A DNA stretch of 64,000 nt from Rutidosis leptorrhynchoides (GCF_046630445.1 NC_092341.1:6450001-6514000), one strand, 5' to 3'; positions 1 through 14,284 are shown, counted from the stretch's first letter. A program made the numbers and translations. Notes: generated from the sequence alone by a model not told the origin.

Positions 1-1740
1 TCTTAATATCTTTTGAGTAAGAGCAAACACCGTTCACCCCATTAGTGTTTCTTCTTATAATAGCTTGCTATAGTGACTGAATACATAATATCTTAATCAC
101 ATATCTCCTCCTCCTCCTCACATACATTATCACTCAATTTCATATTATGTCCAATAACCTTCTTTCTACTATTGAAGGTCAATGGTTTTCAAACTCAACC
201 TTACAAACCGAAACGATATAACTCCAAACATTTAAATTATCATTACTAAAACTAGGCAATTCTTAGGTAGATGTTGTTTTTGCCTGTCTTCGACTTCTTA
301 TTCTCAAAGGATCATTGTCGAATTCTCTCATGTGAAACAGCTTTGATAATACACACTTAACTAAATAATTATCACGATGATCAGTTTCATGATGTTTGTG
401 GCTAGTATGTGGTGAGTATTTTAAAAGGTAAATTTTGATTGTTCGAGTATATGTGATCGAAATCTAAAAAAACCAATCATGTTTCTTAACATCAAGTGTT
501 TAGAACTTGCGAAATTGATGTGAGTTCGCACAAAGTAAGAGGCATTTGCACACGCCTTGGCGTTATCGTGTTTAGTGTACGAGGGACAAACAGTAACTCC
601 GTGTTCAATGCAATCCTCCTCGTTCGAAAGTCCTATTTTTTATGGTAACTAAACTCAATCCACACGCGTCAAAGATTAAGTTTTGAATACAATTTTCAAG
701 TACGATATTTGGATCAAATTTTCATATTCAAATGAAATTTTAATTTGATTTTTAAAGTATGCACGTTAAAATCATGTAAGTTCATTATCTTCTTTGGTTT
801 TTTGATCAATATTCTTATTTTGACTGGTAATTGATTTTTCAACCATATTAGTATATTTTTAGATACACATTTTCATCTTTCCAAACACATTTTTTATTCC
901 TCCTATTAACCCTTTTAGAGCAACTGTCTTTGTTTGAAACAATTCATATATCATCTTGTTATCTATTTCTGTTTTTTTTTTTATTATTGATTTTTCAGTA
1001 CTAGTATATCACTTGTATTTGCAATTAGCCAATTACCAATATTACTCCGTAATATTGTTTTACTATCTATTGATATGATATTTAGGGTCACTATCATCAT
1101 CATCATCATCATCATCATCATCGTCATGGTTATGTTTGTGATTTTCGTAAGTAGTCTATTTACTCTCGGATAAACTTCAACATGATCATCAGTTATTTTG
1201 TGCTATTTATAAGTAGTCGTTTTACTATCAAGTAAGGCATATACATTTTACTTCTCGCACACCCTCTTTTGGGTAGAATTAAGTATTGTCATTGTTGTTA
1301 TTATCAATCAAATCAAATAATCAACTAGAGACGGCATGAGATTAAAATTTGGGATATGTGGTAGTCTCGGGTTTGTAGAAAAGGTTTGATTTTGCTATTG
1401 ATAACATTAACCTAATATTTTATTTTTGTAAGAAAAAAATCTTTGAATTACACTTTCGCCCCTCTATATTTTTTGTAGGGTTTAAGACTTGAGTCTTCAA
1501 TTAATTTACAGTCTCAACCCTCAGTGATCTATTGTCCAATTTAGCCCGTCCATATTTTTTTGTTTTGTTCCTCCCATTTTGTTTAAAATTTAAGTCCTCT
1601 TACTATCAAATCTCGTTTTATTGCTTATTTTAAACCCTCAAACTTTTTTATTTTTAGTTACTTTTATTTATTTATTTCTTTACACACATACTCTGCATCA
1701 TATATATAATTAGTTACAGTAGTATATAATTAAAAAAGAA
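1..1740. other. Non-coding AT-rich flank
   Basis: I see no convincing exon, RNA gene or complete transposon here. The stretch is AT-rich with many stops in all frames. The only clear structure is a short ATC microsatellite near 1093-1122. It leads into the 3' end of the LINE fragment that begins around 1780. Confidence 0.6.
1093..1122. repeat. (ATC)n microsatellite
   Basis: About ten ATC trinucleotides run in tandem and then degrade into ATCGTCATGG. It is a simple sequence repeat with no sign of coding use. Confidence 0.85.
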
Positions 1741-1779
1741 AAAAGTTTCTTTTAGAACAGCTGAATAAAATAAAAAACT

Positions 1780-2152
1780 AGCAAGATGTTAGAAAAATTA
1801 CAAACAATTCATAGGATGTTGGAGCCAGACGTTCCAATCAACCTTAGAAATCGAATATCTAGAAGAAGAAAAAAAAACCAAACAAAATCATTAACAACAA
1901 TGAAGTCTAGAATATGACTCTTTTTAAACGATCCGGGACTAAAACAACACCATTTCTAAATCTCCAAATAGCCTAAAGTGTAGCAATGCAGATACAATGA
2001 AGAACAAGAAAGATCTTTAGATTCGGAGAAAATGATGCTAACCAGTTTCGGAGCTCGAGACCATCACTCCATCTTGGCAAAGAGATGTAAATTCATAGAG
2101 CAATATAAGACCATACTTGAATTGCAGTAGGGCAACGAAAGAAAATGTGAGT
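1780..2152 (-). mobile_element. L1-type LINE fragment, 3' part
   Basis: On the minus strand the sequence reads THIFFRCPTAIQVWSYIAL, then PRWSDGLELRNWLASF. This is the end of the zinc-binding reverse-transcriptase domain (zf-RVT) and the C-terminal tail typical of plant L1 ORF2. In-frame stops (a TGA near the IALW-type position and later TAGs) show it is a pseudogene. It is contiguous in reading with 39252 onward once the intervening Gypsy element is set aside, so the LINE was the target of that insertion. No clear poly-A tail or LINE target duplication was found on the left. Confidence 0.75.
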
Positions 2153-2338
2153 TGATGTGTTCTAGAGGGTGTGTATGAAACGACTATCAGTTTTATATTT
2201 ATTTACTACAGGAAATCACCTAAATTAAACTAAAACACAAAAGGCAAGTATACCTATCGTGTAATAATATTGCTAAGGTAAAGTCCGGGAGGTCGATCCG
2301 TGGACACTATTATTGGGTGTCTTACTAGGTCAAATTTC
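2153..2338 (-). repeat. Outer piece of the Gypsy 3' LTR
   Basis: This stretch matches 24280-24462 with about three differences in 183 bp. It is the end of the left LTR. The match stops at 2334-2338, where the LARD-like element begins. The LTR resumes near 17637, with roughly 1.3 kb of LTR sequence missing compared with the right copy. Confidence 0.85.
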
Positions 2339-3421
2339 TAATAACCCGTCCTAATCCATCTGGACGAAGTCCATATCGATTACAAACGATATACAATAGT
2401 TGATTACATCGCGAGGTACTTGACCTCTATATGATACATTTTACAAACATGCATTCGTTTTTAAAAGACAAACTTGCTTTACATCTAAAGTTGACGGCAT
2501 GCATACCATTTCATAATATATCCAACTATAATTGACTTAATAGTAATCTTGATGAACTCGACGACTCGAATGCAACGTCTTTTGAAATATGTCATGAATG
2601 ACTCCAAGTAATATCTCTAATACGAGCAAATGCACAGCGGAAGATTTCTTTTATCCCTGAGAATAAACATGCTTTAAAGTGTCAACCAAAAGGTTGGTGA
2701 GTTCATTAGTTTAACATAAATAATCATTTCCATCATTTTAATAGACCACAAGATTTTCATTTTCAGTTCTCATAAATATACGTCCCATGCATAGAGACAA
2801 AAAATATCATTCATATGGATTGAACACCTGGTAACCGACATTAACTTTAATGCATAGAATATCCCCAAACAGAACCTCTTGTCTGTTTAATAATAATCTC
2901 GAAGTACTAAAGCATTCGTACCCCGAATGGGACTTGTCAAGGTCCATAGATCTATCTTTAGGATTCGCGTCAATCAGGGGCCATTTCCCTAAATTCTTAG
3001 GTTACCAGACTTGAAGGGCGATATTCGGTTAATAATCCAACCATATAATGTAGTTTTGATTACTTGTGTCTATTCCGTAAAACATTTATAAAAGCAGCGC
3101 ATGTATTCTCAGTCCCAAAAATATATATTGCAAAAGCATTTAAAAAGGGAGCAAATGAAACTCACCTAATGTATTTTGTAGTAAAAATACATATGACTAT
3201 ATTGAACAACTGAACGATGCAGGGTTGGCCTCAGATTCACGAACCTATATCATTTGTATATTTATTAATATACATAATTGTAATCGAACAAATATATATG
3301 TATTTACTATTAGTGATTTAACTTTTATATTATTAACTTATATATATTTTTTATTATTTCATTAAATGTATTCTTTTTGTATATAAAAAGCATTGGTATG
3401 GTTAAGTTATGTAAGTTAAAA

Positions 3422-3508
<87 letters not shown>

Positions 3509-3840
3509 GTTTGTCAAAACTAGTAATTGTAATTATACTTAAATTAATATTTGTAATGGTAAAAAATGATAGTACTTGTTATTACTAATAAAAATAATAA
3601 TGCTTGTGAAAAATAATAACATAATGTATTGTTTTCAAAATGGTAATATTATTAATAATCCTAATTCTAATATTAATAATAATAATAATAATGATGATAA
3701 AAATAATACTTATAATAATATTAATAACAGTAGTTTTTAATAATAAAAAAATAAAGTTTACTAACTAAGATAATGAAAATAATAGTCTTGATAATAATAC
3801 CTAATACTTAATAATAACAATCTACTTACTAATACTACTA

Positions 3841-3908
<68 letters not shown>

Positions 3909-3952
3909 CACAATAATGGAATTTATAATTATAAATGATTACTAATACTTAT

Positions 3953-4021
<69 letters not shown>

Positions 4022-4160
4022 TAATAATCCATAACTAATATTAATAATAACTATGATAGTACTAATAACAATTATGATAATAAAAATAACAATTACTAAT
4101 AATAACAATAATAATTTTTAGAAAAATAGAACTACCTCATAAAGGGTTTAAAAAATATAG

Positions 4161-4232
4161 TTGACACCAGCAAGACTCGAACCCGCGACCTCTCAAACAC
4201 CCATAAACACCTTTAACCAACTGACCATCCTA
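4161..4232 (-). other. tRNA-like module 1 in LTR copy 1
   Basis: On the minus strand an A-box-like GGTCAGTTGGTTAAAG is followed about 35 nt later by a B box GGTTCGAGTC. The whole stretch is about 72 nt, the size of a tRNA. Stem pairing is poor, so I call it tRNA-derived and not a working tRNA. It reads in the same direction as the LTR element. Confidence 0.55.
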
Positions 4233-4457
4233 GTTTATCTGATTTAAACCGTACCCAATTTAATATAACTCATTTTTCCACTTCCATCATCTTCATGATT
4301 TATTGAAACAGATTTCGGCCCACTGGAACACACCAACCTAACGGCCCAACTTCATTACTTGGCCCATGTGTCTCGGCCCAACAGGAAAAATCAAATAAAA
4401 TGGCAGCCCAACAGAATTTTACGGTCCAATTCAGAATTATTGTTAAAAAAAAAAAAT

Positions 4458-4530
4458 ACTCCATCCTGGAATCGAACCCTGATCCTCTCGCCTAACACAG
4501 CACCTAGAACCATTGCTCTACTGACGACAT
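4458..4530 (-). other. tRNA-like module 2 in LTR copy 1
   Basis: On the minus strand an A-box-like GTCAGTAGAGCAATGG is followed by a perfect B-box consensus GGTTCGATTCC, over about 73 nt. It lies about 230 nt upstream of module 1 in the element's own direction. It could be a tRNA-derived insertion or an internal pol III promoter. Confidence 0.55.
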
Positions 4531-6194
4531 TTCTGTTTAAATCACAGCTTATATCAATTTATCCATTATTCCCGTGTCATTTTTCTTCTTCTACACAACA
4601 CCCATTTCGTAATCAATCTTCATCGCCACTTCACTTAAACATGATCATCAGCACCCATCATCATACTCATTGTTTGCATCCTCCCAACATCCTCTCTACT
4701 TTACATAAGCATTCGTCTTTCCGTTTACTCTTCTTCATCATTCGAATTAATGAAAAAAAATATATATGTAATTACAATAATAATTCATCTTGACTGTCAC
4801 TATGTAAACCTCATCTTTTCTTCTTCGTTATGTAACACCGAAATAGAAAACTTAATACATCATTTGTCGATGGTGGTGGGTTTTGTAATCGTTCGAAGGA
4901 AAAAATTATAAAAGTAGCAACCGATAGCGAGTAAAAAAAATGTGGGGTGGTTGTGATTATATGTGCGAAGTAGAAATAGAAAAGAAGAAATCGTGCAGGT
5001 GGTTTCACGATGGCGGCTCGGCTGTAACAGTTGCAGGTGTAGGGTAACTTACGGAGGAATAGAGAGAGAAGTTGATGGGTGTTAGCTGGTGGTACTGATG
5101 GTGTGGTGCTGGCGGGTTTACTTGAAGAGGGAGAGTGGACGACGGTGGTGATGGTGCACGGGTGAAGATGGTGTCGATTGTGTGGTGTAAGGTTATTGAT
5201 AGAAGGTGGTCGGGTTGTGGTGGTGGTTAGCCGTAGATGAAATGGTGATCATTAGTGGTTGATGAGAATGGTGGTTGTTCAAGGGTGATTCATGGTGGAG
5301 TGGAGAAGGTTTAAGTTGAAGCCGATGGTGGACTAGGTGTTATGAGGGAAATGAAGTTTAATCATATGTATATGTATATACATCTTATATGCACCTATTT
5401 CAAATATAAATAGAAATTAAGATAGATAGAAAAGTGCTACAGTAATCCCAAATCATTACTCAATTATCACGGGTGTTTAACTATTAGATCTACCGACACT
5501 CTCAATCGGGTACAATATCGTGCTCCGTTGATAATTAGTGGCGGATAAAAGTGTTCAGAAAAATTCCATATTTTTAATTTAACTATATTTATTTATTTTT
5601 GTTATTATGGTATAAAATTCAATTATTAATTTAATAAATAAAAATTACATCAACTGTCCCTCTCAATTCTGAGTAAAATATAAAAGGTGTTAAAACTTTA
5701 ATAACTAGGTCCTAAATATATTTTTAGTAAGCCTAAAATTTATAGAACCCATTTTCGGATCACCGTTTATTTTAAAATAATATAAGTTCCTTTTTAATTC
5801 GTTTACTATCAATTGAATGACAAATGAGCGTTTCCGTTGTTTACTAAATAACTTCGAAATTTCTTATATATCTATATAGCATACTTTATATATTCACTTT
5901 TATAATAAATTTTAATATATCTTATATTAATTTACATATTTATTTATAACAAATTGTATATTGTATATAATAGTTTATTAACATTCTTATGCATAATTAT
6001 TTATATTTACTTATTTATATATATTTATTTATTTACAAATAATGGTTCGTGAATCGTCGAAGATGGTCGAGGTTAAATGATTTCATAAATCAAATTCAAA
6101 ATTTTGAGATTTTATATTACAGACTTTGTTTATCGTGTCAAAATTAAATAAGAATTAAGTTTAAATTTTGGTCGGAAATCTCCGGGTCGTCACA

Positions 6195-9100
6195 GTACCT
6201 ACCCGTTAAAGAAATTTCGTCCTGAAATTTGAGTGAGATGGTCATGGATGACAATAAGTATGTTTTCATGACTCATATGAGCTGATAAATAGAGTTTTAT
6301 TACCATTGAGTAATAAGGGTAAAATAATTCGATTGTTCGAAGAGTACGAGTGAAGCTATCACAAAATAGTGAAATGAAAAAGACAAGTTTCATCATAACT
6401 TTTGACTAGTCATGGTTGAATTTAGGAAAATAAGGTTCCTCTTAACTTTTGACGTTGTCTCGATTGAATTTCGGAATTCAAGGGATATAAAGAAAATCTA
6501 TGAAATCTATAAGATCTGATTCTTCGGTAAATGAGAAAATTAGGATCTCTTTAATTAAATGTGATGATATGCCTCGATTGCTCTGTCTGATATTTCCATT
6601 ATAAATTAAATTCTTCCGTTCCATTATTCTCATCATTCTTATACTTTCTTTCTTAGTTCATACATCCAAATGATTGTGAAAATGTTTAATCCAGTTCTAA
6701 TCCTTGTCCTCATCCTTACTATCGTAACAATCATTATCCTTTTCCAACTTCTACCAGAGGAATCTGCTTACTTCTATTTTGCTCTTGGGGTTATAGTGCT
6801 TTTAATTCTCCCGTGTCTGTATGTTGCGATAAACATTGATATTCACGGTTTGTAATTTATATGTTGTTATCGGGCTTTGTATTTCCCCTTATTTTTTCAA
6901 TGTCCCTATTTCTGTTTCCTATAGTCATTGTCATCCACCGTTAATACTCCCTCCTATTTGCTGCGATTTATACTCTAATTTCTATTTTGGAGCTTTGTCC
7001 CTTCGTTTCTTCTTCTTGCGGTTAGGCATCTCTTGTAATGGTCCAGAATTCGTAAGTATGGAGTTTCGAATGAACTTAATGTTCTAAACTAGAAAGAACG
7101 TAATAGCACGATTTGATTTATCAAATTACCAGAATCCTGAGGATAGAACTATCAAGAATATATTTTCTTGATATGTTCAGAAGTTAAGCAAAATGAAAGA
7201 GTTATGTAACATGACACGTGATGACGTTATGATCTGTGAATCATCACGTTTCATTAGAAACTCAGCATGACTTACTGTAATATAATCACGTTGATTAAGT
7301 GTCATTATATTATACTAAATCATGCATCAATTTTCAACATTACTTCAAAATCATTCATAATTCAAACTCGAATTTTAAAGAAATTTAGAAACTAAAGTAG
7401 TTTCCTTTATGATGTAATATAGATAGCACGAAGAAATAAATAATTTCGGACATGAATATTTATGAAAATATCTTCAAAAATATCGAAGATATTTATGATG
7501 ATATTTTGGAATTTTCAAGTTCGATGGTTGATGAAGAAAGATTTTCTGCAAGATTTTAACATGACTTCGGAGCAAGATATTCTCTAATGATTTCAACGGA
7601 TCCAGAATTACCTGGATTCTTTGAATATAGGGTATGGTCCTTGTATTTGTACTTGGTCTCCTTCGTGGTTAGCTCAATCCGTTTTTCAGTTCCAACTTTT
7701 CTGAGCTTTTCTAACATACTATTCTTTATCATAAAACTTCCAACAATTAAGTTCGTTTACGGTTTTTGCTGCTTCATCAGCATTTCGATGACTAGTTCGC
7801 AGTTCGGGATGTTTTTCAAAAACTTCACATTCAAGCATGTAAGTCCAGATGATAGACGTTATATGAACACATATAACTGTTGACATAGGCATGCTGCGAG
7901 ACTTCAAAATACTGATTGCTAATTCTCGATGATTCGTATGGCAATTCTTGTTACAAGATGCAGATGAGTAAATGATGGGTTTTTGATAAATATAATGATT
8001 TTTCTGAAAATCCTAGATCATTACAGTTGCTGATAAGTTTACTGCTAATGTGGTGGAATATAAATGGTTCCCCGGTAACGATGGTGAAAAAGCAACGTAT
8101 ATATCAAGGTTATAATAAGGCTGTTTTGACTGAAAAGTCGAAGTTGACTTGCTGGAGCTGTGACAAAACTGACTAATTTGAAAAAGAATTGGAATGCTAT
8201 TTTCGGTAATAACAATACCAAAGGAGCTAGCACAGATACGTGTTGAACGTTTACTCAGGTTTCGAGTGTTTTTCAGGTGCATAACTATATGTATCAATCT
8301 TTTCTTCCGTAGATGAAGTGAGGTTGGTTCATCCTCTCGATTGAGGTGTTTTCAAGAATCATGAAGGGTTTGAACGCAAATTGTAATTGTCAAGATACAA
8401 ATGAGGTTTAAGATGAAATCAAGTGGCAAACTTGAAGAAATGTTTAGTTTCATATGTTATAATCAATATTTTAATTCATTTTAATTGTCCAATGTTATTA
8501 GTCCATAGTCCACAGTCCACAGTTAACAATCCAATGATTCATATATAGTTTAATATATAATATTCGAATTAATTAATACGTTTCGTGACCCGTATACGTC
8601 TCAGACTCGATCACAACTCAAACTATATATATTATTGTAGAATCAACCTCAACCCTGTATAGCTAACTCCCGCATTATTGCATATAGAGTGTCTATGGTT
8701 ATTCCAAATAATATATATAGATGCGTCGATATGATATGTCGAAACCTTGTATACGTGTCCCGATATTTTAAGTGCGTAAAATAAATAACAGAAATTAAAT
8801 GACGATAAATAAAGTGCGTAAAGTAAATAACAGAAATTAAATGACGATAAATAAAATTGCGATAATTAAATTGCAATAAATAAAATGTGATAAATAAATT
8901 GCGATAAATAAAAAGTAATACGGAATTAACAGTTAGCTAGGAACAGTTAGCTAGGAACAGTTAGCGTGGATTCTTAACAAAATTTCTCATAGTTAATTTG
9001 TTTGTTTCTAACAAATTTTATTTTGTCCAATATTTTCTTCATTATGCCACTTGTTGGATTCTGAAAAAATCAAAATCCAAATATGAAATTGGATGAAAAT

Positions 9101-10385
9101 AATTATTCTGCGGTGAATGGATTCGTATATCTGTGAATGTAGGTAGGATAGTAAATGACTGTTGAATCAGATGAGAAGAATGTACAGTGTAACTTATTAA
9201 TGTGAAATCTAAATATTCTTCGGGTATTACCTACCCGTTAAAATATTTTCACCATTAACAGTTTGTACAGGAGAATTTTTAATTACAATCTTTATGAAAA
9301 CATATATATACATACATATTTTCTTCAGATGTAATCATGAATTTAATGAGTTAATATGATATTAATCTCATTTGCTTTTCGGTTTGAGCTAGAATAAATA
9401 ATCTCTAAGACTTTAGAGATTACATAATCGCCATGAAGAACGAAGGTAATTGATGTAGATCGATACGTAGAACCGTGATTGTACTCGAGGTACAGAATGA
9501 GATGTTGAGGGGTGTGTTGTTGATGGTATGGGTGCTATTGCTGGTGGTCATGTTGATGTCGGTGATGTTGCTGAAGCTGGTAAGTTTGCACCATATTTTC
9601 CAAAACTATTACTCGAGCGCGAAGTTCGTTGACTTATTCTATTATTTCGGGATGATTGTCGGTCGGAACGAGCGGATGAGTAAGGTTTAGTATTTTAGAT
9701 AGAATATAATCGTGGTGAGGTATTCAGGAAATGAGGGTGAAAATGGTGTTTCGGACTGGTTCGCCAGTAAGTGCTTCGGGTTCTCCGTCAAGTGGTGAAT
9801 TCGGTTGGTGGAAAGGATCGCCTTCTTCTCATCTCCATTAATTAAGTCGACTACGAACCCATCAGATGAATTGGTTGATTCATTCTGATGATGCTGCTTT
9901 TGGAGCTTAGGTGAACATCCATGTCGGAATAGCTGCCGGAATAACTATCGGAATAGCTATCGAAATCTGAAGGACTCGAACTGGTTGAGGGATTCATCTC
10001 GTGCGATCAGATGAAGGATTTTCGATAAGAATTAGATTATAGGATGTAGATTAGTACCCTGCAATACATAATTTACATATGCATATATAATACTAAAATC
10101 CCATAAGTTACGGAGGAATCTACGGAAGCTGTCAGGCAAAGGTAATAATAGCGGATACGCTAAAATACGAATTTATCTATACACTGTCTATGCAATAGAG
10201 GCAATAAGACGTGTCTAGACTTTAAGCATGATAAGTAAATAATTTTTGACACTTAAATAATAAGCAAAACTTTTGACATGCAGACACGGTCGAAGTCCAG
10301 ACTCACTAATGCATCTAAACAACTATCAGTTAGACACACTAATACAAGACCTGGTTCACTAAGACCACCGCTCTGATCTCAACTC
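6195..10385 (-). mobile_element. LARD internal region copy 1
   Basis: This is 4.2 kb between the two LTR copies. No gag, protease, polymerase or integrase was recognised. It holds a short open frame on the plus strand (6670-6855), a patch of CGATAAATAAA-type short repeats near 8780-8930, and a Met-type primer site at its right edge (about 10367-10380). It is probably mobilised, if at all, by a partner element. Confidence 0.65.
6670..6855 (+). CDS. Small two-helix membrane ORF, antisense in the LARD
   Basis: This 61-codon frame has a short N-terminus, one hydrophobic segment (about residues 7-27), a loop with PEES, and a second hydrophobic segment (about residues 33-53). It lies on the plus strand, opposite to the element's inferred direction, about 475 bp from the 3' LTR. 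A matching frame lies at 14772-14945 in the second internal copy. The layout (LTI, P.E, FY.AL.V, I.P) resembles the 30664-30828 frame in the Copia element. Function is unknown. Shared hydrophobic composition alone could explain part of the likeness. Confidence 0.4.
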   Translation: MIVKMFNPVLILVLILTIVTIIILFQLLPEESAYFYFALGVIVLLILPCLYVAINIDIHGL

Positions 10386-11444
10386 TAATAACCCGTCCTA
10401 ATCCATCTGGACGAAGTCCATATCGATTACAAATGATTCCGCGAGGTACTTGACCTCTATATGATACATTTTACAAACATTGCATTCGTTTTTAAAAGAC
10501 AAACTTGCTTTACATCGAAAGTTGACGACATGCATACCATTTCATAATATATCCAACTATAATTGACTTAATAGTAATCTTGATGAACTCGACGACTCGA
10601 ATGCAACGTCTTTTGAAATATGTCATGAATGACTCCAAGTAATATCTCTAATACGAGCAAATGCACAGCGGAAGATTTCTTTTATACCTGAGAATAAACA
10701 TGCTTTAAAGTGTCAACCAAAAGGTTGGTGAGTTCATTAGTTTAACATAAATAATCATTTCCATCATTTTAATAGACCACAAGATTTTCATTTCCAGTTC
10801 TCGTAAATATACGTCCCATGCATAGAGACAAAAAATATCATTCATATGGATTGAACACCTGGTAACCGACGTTAACTTTAATGCATAGAATATCCCCAAA
10901 CAGAACCTCTCGTCTGTTTAATAATAATCTCTAAGTACTAAAGCATTCGTACCCCGAATGGGACTTGTCAAGGTCCATAGATCTATCTTTAGGATTCGCG
11001 TCAATCAGGGGCCATTTCCCTAAATTCTTAGGTTACCAGACTTGAAGGGCGATATTCGGTTAATAATCCAACCATATAATGTAGTTTTGATTACTTGTGT
11101 CTATTCCGTAAAACATTTATAAAATCAGCGCATGTATTTTCAGTCCCAAAAATATATATTGCAAAAGCATTTAAAAAGGGAGCAAATGAAACTCACCTAA
11201 TGTATTTTGTAGTAAAAATACATATGACTATATTGAACAACTGAACAATGCAGGGTTGGCCTCGGATTCACGAACCTATATCATTTGTATATTTATTAAT
11301 ATACATATTTGTAAACGAACAAATATATATGTATTTACTATTAGTGATTTAACTTTTATATTATTAACTTATATATATTTTTTATTATTTCATTAAATGT
11401 ATTCTTTTTGTATATAAAAAGCATTGGTATGGTTAAGTTATGTA

Positions 11445-11484
<40 letters not shown>

Positions 11485-11642
11485 TTTGTTTGTCAAAACT
11501 AGTAATTGTAATTATACTTAAATTAATATTTGTAATGGTAAAAAATGATAGTACTTGTTATTACTAATAAAAATAATAATGCTTGTGAAAAATAATAACA
11601 TAATGTATTGTTTTCAAAATGGTAATATTATTAATAATCCTA

Positions 11643-11646
11643 ATTC

Positions 11647-11733
<87 letters not shown>

Positions 11734-11884
11734 AAATAATACTTATAATAATATTAATAACAGTAGTTTTTAATAATAAAAAAATAAAGTTTACTAACTA
11801 AGATAATGAAAATAATAGTCTTGATAATAATACCTAATACTTAATAATAACAATCTACTTACTAATATTACTAATGGTAAGAAT

Positions 11885-11974
<90 letters not shown>

Positions 11975-12018
11975 CACAATAATGGAATTTATAATTATAA
12001 ATGATTACTAATACTTAT

Positions 12019-12095
<77 letters not shown>

Positions 12096-12200
12096 CTAAT
12101 AATCCATAACTAATATTAATAATAACTATAATAGTACTAATAACAATTATGATAATAAAAATAACAATTACTAATAATAACAATAATAATAATAATAATA
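11643..12200. repeat. (TAA)n microsatellite cluster
   Basis: Several long TAA runs are separated by short AT-rich spacers. Frame-read, they give poly-Asn or poly-Ile open frames that are not genes. The tract lengths differ from the matching cluster at about 3680-4110 in LTR copy 1, as expected for fast-changing microsatellites. Confidence 0.9.
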
Positions 12201-12247
12201 ATTTTTAGAAAAATAGAACTACCTCATAAAGGGTTTAAAAAATATAG

Positions 12248-12319
12248 TTGACACCAGCAAGACTCGAACCCGCGACCTCTCAGACACCCATAAACACCTT
12301 TAACCAACTGACCATCCTA
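12248..12319 (-). other. tRNA-like module 1 in LTR copy 2
   Basis: This is the counterpart of 4161-4232. The B box (reverse of 12261-12270) and the A-box-like segment (about 12298-12317) are both retained. Confidence 0.5.
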
Positions 12320-12545
12320 GTTTATCTGATTTAAACCGTACCCAATTTAATATAACTCGTTTTTCCACTTCCATCATCTTCATGATTTATTGAAACAGAT
12401 TTCGGCCCACTGGAACACACCAACCTAACGGCCCAACTTCATTACTTGGCCCATGTGTCTCGGCCCAACAGGAAAAATCAAATAAAATGGCACCCCAACA
12501 GAATTTTACGGTCCAATTCAGAATTATTGTTAAAAAAAAAAAAAT

Positions 12546-12618
12546 ACTCCATCCTGGAATCGAACCCTGGTCCTCTCGCCTAACACAGCACCTAGAACCA
12601 TTACTCTGCTGACGACAT
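12546..12618 (-). other. tRNA-like module 2 in LTR copy 2
   Basis: This is the counterpart of 4458-4530. The B box GGTTCGATTCC (reverse of 12556-12566) is kept exactly. Confidence 0.5.
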
Positions 12619-14284
12619 TTCTGTTTATATCACAGCTTATATCAATTTATTCATTATTCCCGTGTCATTTTTCTTCTTCTACACAACACCCATTTCTTAA
12701 TCAATCTTCATCGCCACTTCACTTAAACATGATCATCAGCACCCATCATCATACTCATTGTTTGCATCCTCCCAACATCCTCTCTACTTTACATAAGCAT
12801 TCGTCTTTCCGTTTACTCTTCTTCATCATTCGAATTAATGAAAAAAAATATATATGTAATTACAATAATAATTCATCTTGACTGTCACTATGTAAACCTC
12901 ATCTTTTCTTCTTCGTTATGTAACACCGATATAGAAAGCTTAATACATCATTTGTCGATGGTGGTGGGTTTTGTAATCGTTCGAAGGAAAAGATTATAAA
13001 AGTAGCAACCGGTAGCGAGTAAAAAAAATGTGGAGTGGTTGTGATTATATGTGCGAAGTAGAAATAGAAAAGAAGAAATCGTGCATGTGGTGTCACGATG
13101 GCGGCTCGGCTGTAACAGTTGCAGGTGTAGGGTAACTTACGGAGGAAGAGAGAGAGAAGTTGATGGGTGTTAGCTGGTGGTACTGATGGTGTGGTGCTGG
13201 CGGGTTTACTTGAAGAGGGAGAGTGGACAACGGTGGTGATGGTGCACGGTTGAAGATGGTGTCGATTGTGTGGTGTAAGGTTATTGATAGAAGGTGGTCG
13301 GGTTGTGGTGGTGGTTAGCCGTAGATGAAATGGTGATCATTAGTGGTTGATGAGAATGGTGGTTGTTCAAGGGTGATTCATGGTGGAGTGGAGAAGGTTT
13401 AAGTTGAAGCCGATGGTGGACTAGGTGTTATGAGGGAAATGAAGTTTAATCATATGTATATGTATATACATCTTATATGCACCTATTTCAAATATAAATA
13501 GAAATTAAGATAGATAGAAAAGTGCTACAGTAATCCCAAATCATTACTCAATTATCACGGGTGTTTAACTATTAGATCTACCGACACTCTCAATCGGGTA
13601 CAATATCGTGCTCCGTTGATAATTAGTGGCGGATAAAAGTGTTCAGAAAAATTCCATATTTTTAATTTAACTATATTTATTTATTTTTGTTATTATGGTA
13701 TAAAATTCAATTATTAATTTAATAAATAAAAATTACATCAACTGTCCCTCTCAATTCTGGGTAAAATATAAAAGGTGTTAAAACTTTAATAACTAGGTCC
13801 TAAATATATTTTTAGTAAGCCTAAAATTTATAGAACCCATTTTCGGATCACCGTTTATTTTAAAATAATATAAGTTCCTTTTTAATTCGTTTACTATCAA
13901 TTGAATGACAAATGAGCGTTTCCGTCGTCTACTAAATAACTTCGAAATTTCTTATATATCTATATAGCATACTTTATATATTCACTTTTATAATAAATTT
14001 TAATATATCTTATATTAATTTACATATTTATTTATAACAAATTGTATATTGTATATAATAGTTTATTAACATTCTTATGCATAATTATTTATATTTACTT
14101 ATATATATATATATTTATTTATTTACAAATAATGGTTCGTGAATCGTCGAAGATGGTCGAGGTTAAATGATTTCATAAATCAAATTCAAAATTTTGAGAT
14201 TTTATATTACAGACTTTGTTTATCGTGTCAAAATTAAATAAGAATTAAGTTTAAATTTTGGTCGGAAATCTCCGGGTCGTCACA

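Larger units (their letters stand above)
2339..6194 (-). repeat. LARD LTR copy 1
   Basis: This is 3,856 bp and matches 10386-14284. On the minus strand it starts TGTGACGACCCGGA and ends at GGGTTATTA. It contains a (TA)n run at about 3430-3504, two TAA microsatellites (about 3847-3908 and 3957-4020) and two tRNA-like modules. Open frames inside (for example 4359-4793 and 4811-5008) look like chance frames in LTR sequence. Confidence 0.8.
10386..14284 (-). repeat. LARD LTR copy 2
   Basis: This is 3,899 bp, collinear with copy 1, with a shorter (TA)n tract near 11446-11482 and longer TAA tracts (about 11650-11722, 11888-11976 and 12020-12092). As the copy next to the Met-type primer site, it is the 5' LTR of the unit that spans 2339-14284. 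Confidence 0.8.

Noticed and set aside
4359-4793. 144-codon open frame on the plus strand
   Set aside because: It lies within the LARD LTR, overlaps a tRNA-like stretch, has no domain and is not kept at this length in the second LTR copy.
11555-12183. Poly-Asn and poly-Ile open frames
   Set aside because: They are translations of TAA microsatellites, not proteins.
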